Origin: Acinetobacter lwoffii
GTDB taxonomy: Bacteria > Pseudomonadota > Gammaproteobacteria > Pseudomonadales > Moraxellaceae
DNA: 60,110 bases
Assembly: GCF_002321025.1 (NCBI RefSeq)
Contig: NZ_DCLL01000018.1
Location: 1 to 60,110, forward strand
Direction: 5' to 3'
In this document: piece after piece, positions 26,556 to 36,492 of the stretch
How the letters are laid out: every line of letters starts with the position of its first letter
Position numbering within the stretch: position 1 is the stretch's first letter
The notes under the pieces: model-generated
Told to the model about the DNA's origin: nothing
Database searches by the model: none
Seen by the model: only the letters and a program-made list of their open reading frames with translations
Program-made: the position numbers and the translations under genes

Positions 26556-26885
26556 ATGAGCCTTTTTATTTCGACTGCTCACGCTGCAGGTGAAGCTGCA
26601 CAACAACCAAGCATGATGGCTAACCTTTTGATGATTGCTGTTTTTATTGCAATCTTCTATTTCTTGATCTGGCGTCCTCAATCTAAACGTGCCAAAGAAC
26701 ACCGTGCTTTGGTCGACAGCCTTGGCGTTGGCAGTGAAGTGGTATTTGCAGGCGGATTAATGGGCAAAATCACCAAGATTGAAGGTGATTTCGCAGTGGT
26801 TGAATTGAGCCGTGGTGTAGAAGTCAAAGTTCAACGTGCAAGTGTGATCTCAGTCCTCCCTGAAGGCACTTTAAATAACCTTTAA
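26556..26885 (+). CDS. yajC: Preprotein translocase subunit YajC
   Basis: A 109-residue inner-membrane protein that associates with SecDF. It has one membrane helix (about residues 22-42, LLMIAVFIAIFYFLIW), the family motif RPQSKRAKEHRALVDSLGVG directly after it, and a small soluble domain. AGGAAAA precedes the start codon. A terminator-like hairpin separates it from secD. Confidence 0.95.
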   Translation: MSLFISTAHAAGEAAQQPSMMANLLMIAVFIAIFYFLIWRPQSKRAKEHRALVDSLGVGSEVVFAGGLMGKITKIEGDFAVVELSRGVEVKVQRASVISVLPEGTLNNL

Positions 26886-26893
26886 TCAAAAAT

Positions 26894-26917
26894 AGTCGTG
26901 CCCTCGCACGACTTTTT
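26894..26917 (+). terminator. Terminator-like hairpin between yajC and secD
   Basis: AGTCGTGC and GCACGACT form a perfect eight-base stem with a four-base loop (CCTC), followed by TTTTT. It stands only nine bases after the yajC stop codon and 20 bases before the secD start. It could end part of the tgt-yajC transcripts and so lower secDF expression. Confidence 0.75.
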
Positions 26918-26936
26918 CATTTTAAGAAGAAAACGA

Positions 26937-28835
26937 ATGCGTTACCCAGCATGGAAATATGTACTGATCCTGGTTGTCCTGGTGATCAGTACCTTATATG
27001 CCCTGCCAAGTTTGTATCCAGATGAACCTGCTGTACAGATTTCGGGTGCCAAAGCCGGTACTCAAATTGATGCAAGCATCGTACAAAAAGCAGAGCAAAT
27101 TTTAAAAACTGAAAATATTGCCACCCATGACAATAGCTTTGGCAACAATGCAGCCTTATTACGTGTAGATTCAAGTGAATCACAGCTTAAAGCCAAAGAG
27201 GCTTTACGTCGTGGTTTAGGTGATGATTACGTGGTTGCACTGAACCTTGCCCCGACCACCCCAGAATGGCTGCAAAAAATTGGTGCCAAACCAATGAAGC
27301 TCGGCCTGGATTTACGTGGTGGTGTTCACTTCTTGCTTGAAGTGGATATGGACAAGGCCATTTCCCAGCGTATGGAAACCTCTGCGACGGATCTACGTCG
27401 TCAGTTGCGTGATAACAACCTGAAATTTAATAGCCTGAATTTAAGCAACAACACCATTGTGATGCAGTTTGCCAACAATGATGACCGTTCTGCAACGATG
27501 GACTTCTTGCGCCGTAATGGCAATGAGTTTACCCAGCAGGCTGTTGCGACCGAGACCGGTTCGACTTTACGTTTGAACTATACTGATGTGCGTAAGCAAG
27601 AAATTGAATCTTATGCAGTCAACCAGAACTTGACCACTTTACGTAATCGTATTAACGAGTTAGGTGTGGCAGAAGCACTGGTTCAAACCCAAGGCAGCAA
27701 CCGGATTGTGGTTGAATTGCCAGGGGTACAGGATACCGCTGAAGCGAAACGTGTCCTGGGTCGTACTGCGAACCTCGAGTTCCGTTTAGTGTCTGACCTG
27801 AATGATCAATACATCGATCCATATACCGGTCAGGCAACGGGTGCATTGCCACCAGGCACAGAAGTATTCGCTTATGAATCACTGGACAGCGGTCGTCAGC
27901 TTCTGCTTAACCGTAACCGTATCTTAACTGGTGAACGGGTACAAAATGCATCTTCTGGCTTTAGTCAGGACACCGGCGGCGCCGAAGTAAACATTACTTT
28001 GGACAGCGCAGGCGGCAAACTGATGGCTGATGCAACCCGTAATGCGGTCGGTAAACGTATGGCCGTTTTGTTCATCGAGAACAAACAGCGCATTAATTAT
28101 GTGGAAGACCCTGCGACCGGCACTCAAACTGAAGTTCGTACCCCGTATACTGAATCTGTAGTGATTAACGCTGCAACCATTCAGGCAGTATTGGGTTCTC
28201 AGTTCCGTATTACCGGTCTGGACTCGCCACAAGAAGCTGCTGAACTTGCCTTGATGCTGCGTGCAGGTGCGTTGGCTGCGCCAATGTATTTTGTTGAAGA
28301 ACGTGTGATTGGTCCAAGTCTGGGTCAAGAAAACATCGATAAAGGTGTACTTTCAACTCAGATCGGTTTCCTTCTGGTTGCCATCTGGATGGTGGTATTC
28401 TTCCGTGTGTTTGGTGTGATTGCTAACTTTGCGCTGGTCTTTAACCTGGCGATGATTCTGACAGTCATGTCCTGGATTGGTGCTTCCCTGACCCTTCCTG
28501 GTATTGCCGGTATCGTCATTACCATCGGTATGGCGGTCGATGCCAACGTACTGATTTGTGAACGAATACGGGAAGAAATAAAATGGGGGGCGTCGCCAAA
28601 ACAGGCGATCGTGGCCGGTTATGACCGTGCCTATAACACCATTTTCGACTCGAACTTGACCACCTTCCTGGTGGCGTTCATTCTGTTCGCGATTGGTACA
28701 GGTCCGATCAAAGGCTTTGCCGTTACCCTGATGATTGGTATTGTCTGCTCGATGTTTACTGCAATTACAGTAACGCGTGCCGTGGTACAGCTCATTTATG
28801 GCAAAAAACGTAACTTGAAAAAGTTGAGCATTTAA
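26937..28835 (+). CDS. secD: Protein translocase subunit SecD
   Basis: With SecF it uses the proton gradient to help complete preprotein export. The 632-residue protein has an N-terminal membrane helix, a large periplasmic part and five further helices. Typical motifs are KLGLDLRGGVHFLLEVD, LRNRINELGVAEALVQ and, in the membrane part, IGMAVDANVLICERIREE with the key Asp. An in-frame GTG at 26898 lies inside the upstream hairpin and is not the start; GAAGAAAACGA precedes the chosen ATG. Confidence 0.97.
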   Translation: MRYPAWKYVLILVVLVISTLYALPSLYPDEPAVQISGAKAGTQIDASIVQKAEQILKTENIATHDNSFGNNAALLRVDSSESQLKAKEALRRGLGDDYVVALNLAPTTPEWLQKIGAKPMKLGLDLRGGVHFLLEVDMDKAISQRMETSATDLRRQLRDNNLKFNSLNLSNNTIVMQFANNDDRSATMDFLRRNGNEFTQQAVATETGSTLRLNYTDVRKQEIESYAVNQNLTTLRNRINELGVAEALVQTQGSNRIVVELPGVQDTAEAKRVLGRTANLEFRLVSDLNDQYIDPYTGQATGALPPGTEVFAYESLDSGRQLLLNRNRILTGERVQNASSGFSQDTGGAEVNITLDSAGGKLMADATRNAVGKRMAVLFIENKQRINYVEDPATGTQTEVRTPYTESVVINAATIQAVLGSQFRITGLDSPQEAAELALMLRAGALAAPMYFVEERVIGPSLGQENIDKGVLSTQIGFLLVAIWMVVFFRVFGVIANFALVFNLAMILTVMSWIGASLTLPGIAGIVITIGMAVDANVLICERIREEIKWGASPKQAIVAGYDRAYNTIFDSNLTTFLVAFILFAIGTGPIKGFAVTLMIGIVCSMFTAITVTRAVVQLIYGKKRNLKKLSI

Positions 28836-28846
28836 GGAGATCACTG

Positions 28847-29818
28847 ATGACTGAAAATACTCAACTGAATCAAAAACAGTACGGTCGCCCGGAAGACGAA
28901 CGCATTATTCCGTTTATGAAGATTGCGATGCCTGCGGCATTGTTTTCAATCCTCTTAACCGTTGCGAGTATCTTCTTTATTGCTACTAAAGGCCTGAACC
29001 TCGGTTTGGACTTTACCGGTGGTGTGGCAGCCGAGCTGAACTATACCAATCCGGTCAAACCTGAAGATGTCTCCAAGGCATTGAACCAGGCAGGCTTTAA
29101 TGATGCTGTGGTTCAGACTTTAGGTTCTGAACGTGATCTGATGGTGCGTATGCCGGTTCAGGAAGATATCGAAGCTGAAGACTTGACCAAGGCTGTTACA
29201 GCAGCGGTTCAACTGCCAAATAATGCGGCAGAAGTACCCAAGGTCGATGTCGTCGGTGGACAGGTCGGTAACGAGCTCTATGTCCGTTCTGGTGGTGCTG
29301 TGGCATTGGCACTCCTGCTGATGCTGGTCTATGTCACTATCCGCTTTGAGTTCAAGCTGGCCATGGGTGCCGTGTTGTCACTATTCCATGACATTATCGT
29401 CACCCTCGGGATTTTTGCGATGATGCAGTGGCCATTTGACCTCACTGTACTTGCGGCACTCCTTGCAATCATCGGTTTCTCACTGAACGATAATATCGTG
29501 GTCTCTGACCGTATCCGTGAGAACTTCCGTAAGATTCGTGGTGCAGAACCGGTCGAGATTATCAACATTGCCCTGACTGAAACCTTGCGTCGTACCATTC
29601 ATACTTCCATGACTTTATTACTGGTTGTGGTTGCGATGATGGTTATGGGCGGTGATGGCCTGAAATGGTTCTCGATCGCGATGTTTGTCGGTGTTTTTGT
29701 TGGTACCTATTCTTCAATTTATATCGGTACAGCCTTTGCCTTGTGGCGTGGTCTGAACCGTCAGGACTTTATTGTTCAGGTGAAGCCAGAATTTGAAGAT
29801 GAGAACCAGATTCCATAA
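28847..29818 (+). CDS. secF: Protein translocase subunit SecF
   Basis: The 323-residue partner of SecD, with six membrane helices. It shows GLNLGLDFTGGVAAELNY in the first periplasmic part and IIGFSLNDNIVVSDRIREN in the membrane part. AAGGAG lies eight bases before its ATG and only 11 bases separate it from secD. Confidence 0.97.
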   Translation: MTENTQLNQKQYGRPEDERIIPFMKIAMPAALFSILLTVASIFFIATKGLNLGLDFTGGVAAELNYTNPVKPEDVSKALNQAGFNDAVVQTLGSERDLMVRMPVQEDIEAEDLTKAVTAAVQLPNNAAEVPKVDVVGGQVGNELYVRSGGAVALALLLMLVYVTIRFEFKLAMGAVLSLFHDIIVTLGIFAMMQWPFDLTVLAALLAIIGFSLNDNIVVSDRIRENFRKIRGAEPVEIINIALTETLRRTIHTSMTLLLVVVAMMVMGGDGLKWFSIAMFVGVFVGTYSSIYIGTAFALWRGLNRQDFIVQVKPEFEDENQIP

Positions 29819-29841
29819 TCTGTTCTGTTTCATGTTCATCG

Positions 29842-29867
29842 TTCAGCCCGTCTTATGATGGGCTGAA
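29842..29867. terminator. Hairpin terminator between secF and the HTH gene
   Basis: TTCAGCCC and GGGCTGAA pair around a ten-base loop. The hairpin lies after secF and overlaps the last codons of the convergent HTH gene, so it probably ends secF transcripts. Confidence 0.65.
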
Positions 29868-30526
29868 TTATTTCTGCCGTTTGAATATATGGCAGTGGGA
29901 ATAATCGCAATGACTGGATGGATTTTCTCAATATCGGTTTTTTGGAAAATCACCTGTCGATGTTCATCTAGGCTTTGGAATTCATAATGATCTTGAGCTT
30001 CGCTCACCAACTGCAAAATGAGCTGCAGGCCATTAACCAGATACACACAGAGTATGCCTGCAGTGGATAACTCGGCCTGTTTGTCACAGATCAGCCACCA
30101 GCCCGGTTTTAAGCTGGGAAAATAATACGGCCCTGCTACCTGAATTGCATAATGCTGTGCTTGCAGATGAAAAATATCCTGATTGAATGAAAATGCAGAA
30201 TCTATAGGAATAAGTGCAAATGCCTGCTGTTGCACCACCTGCATCTGAAATAATACGCCTTGCTCTGGAATTGGAGCTAATTCAACTTTTGGCTCAGCCG
30301 ACTGATCTAAAATAAGAGTATCCAGACCCAGTTGTTGTTCCAGTTCCCTTGCTGCCTTCTCCCCGATCTGGCGTTTGCTATTCAGCAATTGCGCAATATA
30401 TGAAGCAGATAAGCCAAAATGTTCACAGATCTCTTTGCCGGTTTTAAATTGCTGCGTCTCGATCAGCAGATCAATCACCTTGGCCAGATTATTCCGTCTA
30501 CGTTCAAATATTTCGGTCGCACTCAT
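29843..30526 (-). CDS. Helix-turn-helix regulator of the XRE / CI type
   Basis: The 227-residue protein has a Cro/CI-like helix-turn-helix near the N-terminus (KTGKEICEHFGLSASYIAQLLNSKRQIGEKAARELEQQLG, about residues 28-67) and a C-terminal half that resembles S24-like sensor domains of phage repressors in length and layout (GPYYFPSLKPGWWLICDK). No self-cleavage Ser-Lys pair could be assigned with confidence. It is convergent with secF and tandem to relA. It may be a domesticated prophage-type repressor; targets unknown. Confidence 0.75.
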   Translation of the reverse strand: MSATEIFERRRNNLAKVIDLLIETQQFKTGKEICEHFGLSASYIAQLLNSKRQIGEKAARELEQQLGLDTLILDQSAEPKVELAPIPEQGVLFQMQVVQQQAFALIPIDSAFSFNQDIFHLQAQHYAIQVAGPYYFPSLKPGWWLICDKQAELSTAGILCVYLVNGLQLILQLVSEAQDHYEFQSLDEHRQVIFQKTDIEKIHPVIAIIPTAIYSNGRNNSAHHKTG

Positions 30527-30577
30527 CTTGGGTTTCTGGTCTATTTTTTATGCATGTGATTCAAATACCTTACAATA

Positions 30578-30609
30578 AAAAAGCCCGCAATTAAATTACA
30601 GGCTTTTTA
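30578..30609 (-). terminator. Terminator of relA
   Basis: On the minus strand AAAAAGCC pairs with GGCTTTTTT around a 15-base AT-rich loop that can also pair partly. It lies 18 bases after the relA stop codon. Confidence 0.75.
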
Positions 30610-30626
30610 AACTTACATAAGGGGAA

Positions 30627-32936
30627 TTAAGTACCCTGCACCAGACGGCGTGCACTGATAATTCCCGGTTGCTGCTCAAGACGGGCCAGCAGTTTGGAAA
30701 GTTGTGCCAGACCTTTGACTTCAATCAGCAGCTTCATATTGGCAATACCGTCTGCTTCCGAAATGGTATTCACCTGACGGATATTGATCTGATCCGAGAA
30801 AATTACCTGGGTCAGATCTTTGAGCAACCCACGTCGATCATAAGCTTCCACTACAATCTGTACGCTCTGACCGCGAGTCGGCTGCATTTCCCAATCAGCT
30901 TCTACAGCACGTTCAGGCTCTTGAGTGATCATGCGAACATAGTCCGGACAAGCGACCTTATGAATGCTCACTCCACGATTCAGAGTGATATAGCCAGCGA
31001 TCGACTCACCATGCACCGGTTGGCAACACTGCGCGACATGCAGCTCTACGTTATCCAGACCGTCGATCAGAATCCCGTGCGCTGACAGTGTATGACTGGC
31101 ACGCGGATTCAAGGCAGGTTTTAGCACCAGTTCAGGTTCATCCTGATCCAGATGCATGTGACGGTTCACCTGATTAATCAGGGCATGCAGGCTGATATCG
31201 CCATTGACCAGATTGACCAGAATGTCATCACCGGTTTTGACATTGAAGTGGTTGCAATAATCACTCAGATCAATCGATTTCGGGTGAATTGCCAGACGTG
31301 ACAATTCTTTGTTCAGTACTTCACGGCCGACTTCCAGGTTCTTGCTACGATCCTGCTGACGGAACCAGTGACGCAACTTATCTCTTGCCCGGGCTGTCTT
31401 GATATAACCCAGTGAATTAACCAGCCAGTCCCGATTCGGTTCCCGGTCTTTTTTGGTCAGAATTTCAACCTGTTCACCGGTTTTCAGGGTGTAGGTCAGC
31501 GGCACATAGCGCTGATTTACCCGGGCGGCATAGCACTTGTTACCGACTTCGGTATGCACATGATAAGCAAAGTCGAGCACGGTCGAATCACGTGGTAGCT
31601 CTTTGATATCGCCATCACGACTAAACACATAGATCTTTTCGAAGCCTTCAAAATCTTGAATATGCTCAAAATTCTCTATTTCATCTTCAGATTCTTTATG
31701 TGCACTGCTTTCATTACGTTCTTGATAATGCTCAAGTACCGCACGTAAGGAATGCAGACGATGGTTAAAGGAGCGATCTGTGGTTTTCGCGCCTTCTTTA
31801 TAATTAAAGTGTGAACACACCCCAAGTTCAGCTTCGTCATGCATTGCATGAGTACGAATCTGCACTTCAAGTGACTTATTCTCGGCAATCACCGCAGTAT
31901 GTAAAGAACGATAACCATTGGCTTTCGGATTGGTAATATAGTCATCAAACTGATGCGGAATGTGGCGCCAGATCTGATGCACAATACCTAAAGTGTGGTA
32001 ACACTCCGGTACACTTTTCACCAGTACCCGTAGCGCACGAATATCATAGAGCTGGTCAAAGCTCAGGTTCTTGCTTTTCATTTTTCGATAAATCGAATAA
32101 ATGTGTTTCACCCGGCCATTAATTTCAGCTTCGATGCCATGCTCAGCCAATTCATTGCGTAATTTATCAATCACAAACTGAATATACTGTTCACGCTCCA
32201 GACGCTTTTCATTCAGTAAGGAAGCAATTTCTTTATAACGTTCCGGCGCAAGATAACGGAAAGCCAGATCTTCCAGCTCCCACTTCAACTGAGCAATGCC
32301 CAAGCGGTGTGCCAGTGGCGAGTAAATGGTCAGAATTTCTCGGGCCACCCGTTCCTGACGCTCACGCGAGGAATTGGCCAGTTCACGCAAGGCATAGGTA
32401 CGTTCGGCCAGCTTGACCAGAACGACACGTACATCTTCGGTGACCGAGATCAGCATTTTGTAAATGCCAGACAGATGTTCACGCTGGTTATTATTGAAAT
32501 GATCTTCCAGGCGTTTATTTTTTTCGATCAGCTCAGACAGCTTACCCATGGCAAGCGTACCTTTGACCAGGCTATGCACCTGTTCGCCGAACTGTTCCAA
32601 TACTTCACTGAGTGGCATGACGCCTTCACGAACAGCACGATACAGCATGGCTGCGGACAAAGTATCTTCATCGACATGCAGATGCGCCAGAATATCCGCC
32701 ATCTCAATACCAGTATAAAAGGTATTGGAGCGGTGCTGAACCGTACTTTGCAGCTCTCTTTCTAATGTTAAGTGGGCGACTTCTTCGAGCTGCGTTAAAG
32801 GTGCGCCATCTAATATGCCACGAACCCGATCCAACCACTCAGTCAGATCCTGGTGTGCTTGTTCGGCATGTTCTACAGTCGTCTCCTGTGACAACTCATT
32901 GAGTCGTCCAGGGAGTTGCTCACGTACTGTGACCAT
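30627..32936 (-). CDS. relA: GTP pyrophosphokinase RelA
   Basis: Makes (p)ppGpp on ribosomes stalled with uncharged tRNA. The 769-residue protein has a degenerate N-terminal HD domain (MLYRAVREG in place of the metal-binding HD..ED), so it should lack hydrolase activity and is RelA, not SpoT. The synthetase domain is intact (YDIRALRVLV, KANGYRSLHTAV, EVQIRTHAMHDEAELG). TGS (VFSRDGDIKELPRDSTVLDF), zinc-finger-like (VAQCCQPVHGESIAGY) and ACT domains follow. The neighbour rlmD upstream matches the E. coli rlmD-relA order. Confidence 0.94.
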   Translation of the reverse strand: MVTVREQLPGRLNELSQETTVEHAEQAHQDLTEWLDRVRGILDGAPLTQLEEVAHLTLERELQSTVQHRSNTFYTGIEMADILAHLHVDEDTLSAAMLYRAVREGVMPLSEVLEQFGEQVHSLVKGTLAMGKLSELIEKNKRLEDHFNNNQREHLSGIYKMLISVTEDVRVVLVKLAERTYALRELANSSRERQERVAREILTIYSPLAHRLGIAQLKWELEDLAFRYLAPERYKEIASLLNEKRLEREQYIQFVIDKLRNELAEHGIEAEINGRVKHIYSIYRKMKSKNLSFDQLYDIRALRVLVKSVPECYHTLGIVHQIWRHIPHQFDDYITNPKANGYRSLHTAVIAENKSLEVQIRTHAMHDEAELGVCSHFNYKEGAKTTDRSFNHRLHSLRAVLEHYQERNESSAHKESEDEIENFEHIQDFEGFEKIYVFSRDGDIKELPRDSTVLDFAYHVHTEVGNKCYAARVNQRYVPLTYTLKTGEQVEILTKKDREPNRDWLVNSLGYIKTARARDKLRHWFRQQDRSKNLEVGREVLNKELSRLAIHPKSIDLSDYCNHFNVKTGDDILVNLVNGDISLHALINQVNRHMHLDQDEPELVLKPALNPRASHTLSAHGILIDGLDNVELHVAQCCQPVHGESIAGYITLNRGVSIHKVACPDYVRMITQEPERAVEADWEMQPTRGQSVQIVVEAYDRRGLLKDLTQVIFSDQINIRQVNTISEADGIANMKLLIEVKGLAQLSKLLARLEQQPGIISARRLVQGT

Positions 32937-32968
32937 ACCCGTCTCCTACTTTTAAAAACATCATTTCT

Positions 32969-34357
32969 TTAATCGTTTATTTGATTTTCTTTTTCGAACA
33001 ATGCGATTGATTCAACATGTCCAGTATGTGTAAACATATCCATCACGCCCGCTTGGGTGAGACGATAGCCCTGTTGTACCAAGAGTCCTGCATCTCTGGC
33101 GAGTGTCGCAGGATTACATGACACATAAACGATTCTTTTTGCTCCAAACTGAGGGATATAATGCATCACTTCTTCTGCCCCGGCACGTGGCGGGTCGATT
33201 AATAATGCATCAAAACCTTGATTTGCCCAAGTGTGGTGCGAGAAATCTTTGGTTAAATCTTGTGAATAGAACGCTATTTGTGCAATACCATTGTTTTTGG
33301 CATTTTCCGCACCACGTCGAACCATTTCATCACTTCCCTCGACCGCAATCACCTGACCCGACGCACCAACACAGCGCGCCAGCGGCAAAGAAAAGTTTCC
33401 TAATCCACAAAACAGATCCAGAACCCGTTCACCCTGTTGTAGCTGAAGCAAATCACATGCCAATCGTACCATTTGCGGATTGATGCTTGAATTTACCTGG
33501 GTAAAGTCCAGAGGATTAAAGCCGAATTTCACATCAAAGTCATCAAGACCATAGTGTAAGCGTGCAGATGCTTCTGGAGCATCTATTCGCGAGAGCGTTT
33601 CTTTGCCGGCAAGCTGCAGATACAGTTGCCAGCCTTTCTGTAACGTAAATTCGCGCAATTGGTTGACATCATCGGCAGATAATTTTGCAGTTTCACGCAC
33701 CAGCAGTGCAATGTCCTGATCGCCCATGGCCAATTCTATATGACCGATGTCGGCCTTACCATTGAGACCTTGCAGCAATTGTTTAAGACGTGTAACCGAG
33801 CCAAACTCATGATCCAAGATCATACAGCGATCAATCGGCGTGAGTTTGTTGGACTGATTTTCACGAAAGCCCACCACCAGCTGATCCTTGGAAGGCAGAT
33901 AACGCACACCAATCCGGGCTTTACGGCGATAATCTTCACGTTGTGAACGTAAAGGTGGTAGCCATTGATCCGGCTGGATTCCAGCAAAATGCTGAAGATG
34001 TGACTTTAAGACATTCTGTTTCAAATCAATCTGGGCATCTGGCACGATATGCTGCATATTGCAGCCGCCACAAGACCCAAAATGCGGGCAGATGGGTTCC
34101 ACGCGAATTTCAGAAGCATCGCTCAACAATTCAAGACTGTCGGCTTCTTCGAGTTTCTTAACTTCGCGGGTAATGCGGGCACGCACGGTTTCACCCGGCA
34201 AGGCATAACGGATAAAGACTTTCTTGCCATGTTTATGCTGCGGATGATCCGGATGTGAACCATAATGAGCGATGCCACGTCCCTCATGCGATAGTGACTC
34301 AACCTGAAAAATATACTCGGGTTGCTGGGTAGGACGTGCTTGTGCTCGATGTTTCAT
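32969..34357 (-). CDS. rlmD: 23S rRNA (uracil(1939)-C(5))-methyltransferase
   Basis: Methylates U1939 of 23S rRNA using S-adenosylmethionine. The 462-residue protein has an N-terminal TRAM domain, the [4Fe-4S] ligands Cys90, Cys96 and Cys99 (CPHFGSCGGC) plus a further Cys in DRCMIL, the S-adenosylmethionine motif LDLFCGLGNFSLPLA, and the catalytic cysteine in YVSCNPATLARD. Six bases separate it from the exonuclease gene upstream and 32 from relA downstream, so a shared transcript is likely. Confidence 0.95.
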   Translation of the reverse strand: MKHRAQARPTQQPEYIFQVESLSHEGRGIAHYGSHPDHPQHKHGKKVFIRYALPGETVRARITREVKKLEEADSLELLSDASEIRVEPICPHFGSCGGCNMQHIVPDAQIDLKQNVLKSHLQHFAGIQPDQWLPPLRSQREDYRRKARIGVRYLPSKDQLVVGFRENQSNKLTPIDRCMILDHEFGSVTRLKQLLQGLNGKADIGHIELAMGDQDIALLVRETAKLSADDVNQLREFTLQKGWQLYLQLAGKETLSRIDAPEASARLHYGLDDFDVKFGFNPLDFTQVNSSINPQMVRLACDLLQLQQGERVLDLFCGLGNFSLPLARCVGASGQVIAVEGSDEMVRRGAENAKNNGIAQIAFYSQDLTKDFSHHTWANQGFDALLIDPPRAGAEEVMHYIPQFGAKRIVYVSCNPATLARDAGLLVQQGYRLTQAGVMDMFTHTGHVESIALFEKENQIND

Positions 34358-34363
34358 GAAAAC

Positions 34364-35182
34364 CTAGGGTGTGGAGATGGGAAAATCAAATTGGGTAAAT
34401 TCAGTTCGTTGCGAAGTCTCACGCCAAACTGATAAAAAGTCCGCATGCTGCGGTTGAGTATGCAAATATTGAATCGTGCTTTGCAGCAGATGCTGATAAT
34501 CTGGCAGTAACAGTTGGCCTTTTAACAGCAACCAGCGGATATACACCAGCCAGGTATTCAGGACATCACCTTCACAATAAGACGTCAATTCGGTCCATTG
34601 CTGATTGCGGACATATTCCGGAACCCGATAAGCTCCGTCACCGCGCTTGCCTGGATAGCCCAACAAATGTGCAACATCGTCCAGCTTCTGGAAATGACGA
34701 GCATGAAACATGGCCATCACATCCATCAGGTCGACATGACGATGATGGTAACGATTCTGGTAGTTATTATAACGCTTTTGCGTATCAATTTCGCCCTGAT
34801 CGAACAGACTCGGTGCAGAGAGCCCATGATACATGGCGCGGTATAAAATTACTGGTAAATCAAACTGTGAGCCATTCCAACTCACTAGAGTCGGATGTCG
34901 CTTGTCAAAAATGGACAAGAATTTTTTCAAAATTTCTGCTTCAGAATGCTGTTCCTGGCTAAACGAAAACAGCTTCATGCCCTGCTCATCCATCCATAAA
35001 CCGGAAATACAGACGATTTCATGCAGTGGTAAACGCTGAAAATCCGAGCCTGAATCCTGACGGCGTAATTTGGTCAGGGCCTGATCCAGATCTGCCTCGG
35101 GCAGGTCCAGACCAAACAGATGCGCGCCTGATTTGAGATCGGTTTGGGTTTCAATATCGAAAGTTAAAACAGGCAGGCGCAT
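34364..35182 (-). CDS. Predicted 3'-5' exonuclease, PolB-like
   Basis: The 272-residue protein has the DnaQ-like exonuclease layout of the family related to the proofreading domain of DNA polymerase B: LTFDIET at the N-terminus (Exo I), VSWNGSQFDLPVILYRA in the middle (Exo II), and YCEGDVLNTWLVYIRW (Exo III). All expected acidic residues seem present. Its role is unproven, probably DNA or RNA trimming in the cytoplasm. It lies between cysM and rlmD in a tight leftward series. Confidence 0.88.
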   Translation of the reverse strand: MRLPVLTFDIETQTDLKSGAHLFGLDLPEADLDQALTKLRRQDSGSDFQRLPLHEIVCISGLWMDEQGMKLFSFSQEQHSEAEILKKFLSIFDKRHPTLVSWNGSQFDLPVILYRAMYHGLSAPSLFDQGEIDTQKRYNNYQNRYHHRHVDLMDVMAMFHARHFQKLDDVAHLLGYPGKRGDGAYRVPEYVRNQQWTELTSYCEGDVLNTWLVYIRWLLLKGQLLLPDYQHLLQSTIQYLHTQPQHADFLSVWRETSQRTEFTQFDFPISTP

Positions 35183-35200
35183 AAAACAGTGCTCAAATAA

Positions 35201-36130
35201 TTATTCAGAATCTTGTACAGAGAATAACCCTGTAGACAAGTAACGGTCACCACGGTCACAGATAATACACACAATCACTGCATCCGGATGTTCTTCCGCC
35301 AGTTTAATCGACGCCCACACTGCCCCACCAGAAGAGGTTCCGGCACTGATGCCTTCTTTCTGTGCCAGCTTGCGCATGATTTTTTCAGCTTCGATTTGTG
35401 GAATATCAATAATGCGATCCACGCGACTGCGGTCGAAAATGGTTGGCAGATATTCTTCTGGCCAGCGACGGATTCCGGCAATGCTTGAACCATCAGATGG
35501 CTGTAAACCAACGATCTGAATATCAGGATTCATTTCTTTCAGATATTTTGACACCCCCATGATGGTGCCGGTGGTCCCCATTGAGCTGACAAAATGGGTA
35601 ATCTTGCCACCGGTTTGCTGCCAGATTTCTGGACCCGTGGTCAGGTAATGCGCTTCAACATTGTCCGGATTTCCAAACTGATTCAGCACCAGCCCCACGC
35701 CATCATTCTGCATTTGAGCAGCAAGATCACGTGCACCTTCCATGCCCTGCTCTTTGGTCACTTCAATCAGCTCGGCACCATAAGCACGCATCGCATCCTT
35801 ACGTTCCTGACTCATATTGTTCGGCATGATCAGCTTCATTTTATAGCCACGCATTGCTGCGACCATCGCCAATGCAATCCCCGTATTTCCGCTCGTTGCC
35901 TCAATCAGGGTGTCACCCGGTTTGATCTGCCCACGCTTCTCGGCCTGCATGATCATATTATAGGCCGGACGGTCTTTGACCGAACCTGCTGGGTTATTGC
36001 CTTCGAGTTTCGCGAGTACTGTAGCTTGAGTGTGACTTGCCAGACGCTGTAAACGCACCAGCGGCGTTTTGCCTACATAATGGTCTAACAAAAATTCATC
36101 TGCTTGAAAATCAGGGATGGTATTACTCAT
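35201..36130 (-). CDS. cysM: Cysteine synthase B
   Basis: A pyridoxal-phosphate enzyme that makes cysteine from O-acetylserine and sulfide or thiosulfate. The 309-residue protein has the cofactor lysine Lys52 in NNPAGSVKDRPAY, the TSGNTGIALA loop and GTTGTIMGVSKYL for phosphate binding. KDRPAY and the RRWPEEYLP insert fit CysM better than CysK. The ATG at 36130 has GAGG eight bases upstream; an in-frame GTG three codons earlier does not. It is first in cysM-exonuclease-rlmD-relA. Confidence 0.93.
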   Translation of the reverse strand: MSNTIPDFQADEFLLDHYVGKTPLVRLQRLASHTQATVLAKLEGNNPAGSVKDRPAYNMIMQAEKRGQIKPGDTLIEATSGNTGIALAMVAAMRGYKMKLIMPNNMSQERKDAMRAYGAELIEVTKEQGMEGARDLAAQMQNDGVGLVLNQFGNPDNVEAHYLTTGPEIWQQTGGKITHFVSSMGTTGTIMGVSKYLKEMNPDIQIVGLQPSDGSSIAGIRRWPEEYLPTIFDRSRVDRIIDIPQIEAEKIMRKLAQKEGISAGTSSGGAVWASIKLAEEHPDAVIVCIICDRGDRYLSTGLFSVQDSE

Positions 36131-36492
36131 TATTTGCACCTATATCGAGGTGCGGCTATTGTATGAAAAAATGCTTTTCCCTGCACCCATTTAGCAAGGC
36201 TTTTTCAGAAAACTCACTAAAACTCACACACTATCAAGCCATAAACTACATTTCCCGATAATTTAGCCAGGTGAAGCAGCTCGCTAATGAAGATGAAAAT
36301 ACTATTTCAGTCTGGCACTTTTACAGATTGAAATTTCGTGCGTCTTAGTCTTGCTGTACCTGAGCAAAATTAACTGAAATCTCTTGTATTTTTAACTGCT
36401 AATCCGAAGCTTTATAAAAATTATGCTTAAATTTTAACTGTCGATTTAAAGCATGCTAATATGCCAGGCATAAAGAAAATACTGCTTAAATC
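36131..36492. other. Divergent spacer between cysM and gacS
   Basis: A 362-base AT-rich spacer with upstream regions of both genes. The gacS promoter is annotated separately. The rest shows no open frame with a ribosome binding site and no clear repeats. Confidence 0.5.
36434..36462 (+). promoter_or_regulatory. Promoter of gacS
   Basis: TTAACT, a 17-base spacer and TAATAT, with TGC directly before the -10 box (an extended -10), about 30 bases upstream of the gacS start codon. Confidence 0.65.

Noticed and set aside
30627..32936. Calling the (p)ppGpp gene spoT
   Set aside because: The HD motif needed for hydrolysis is degenerate and the neighbour is rlmD, so relA fits better.
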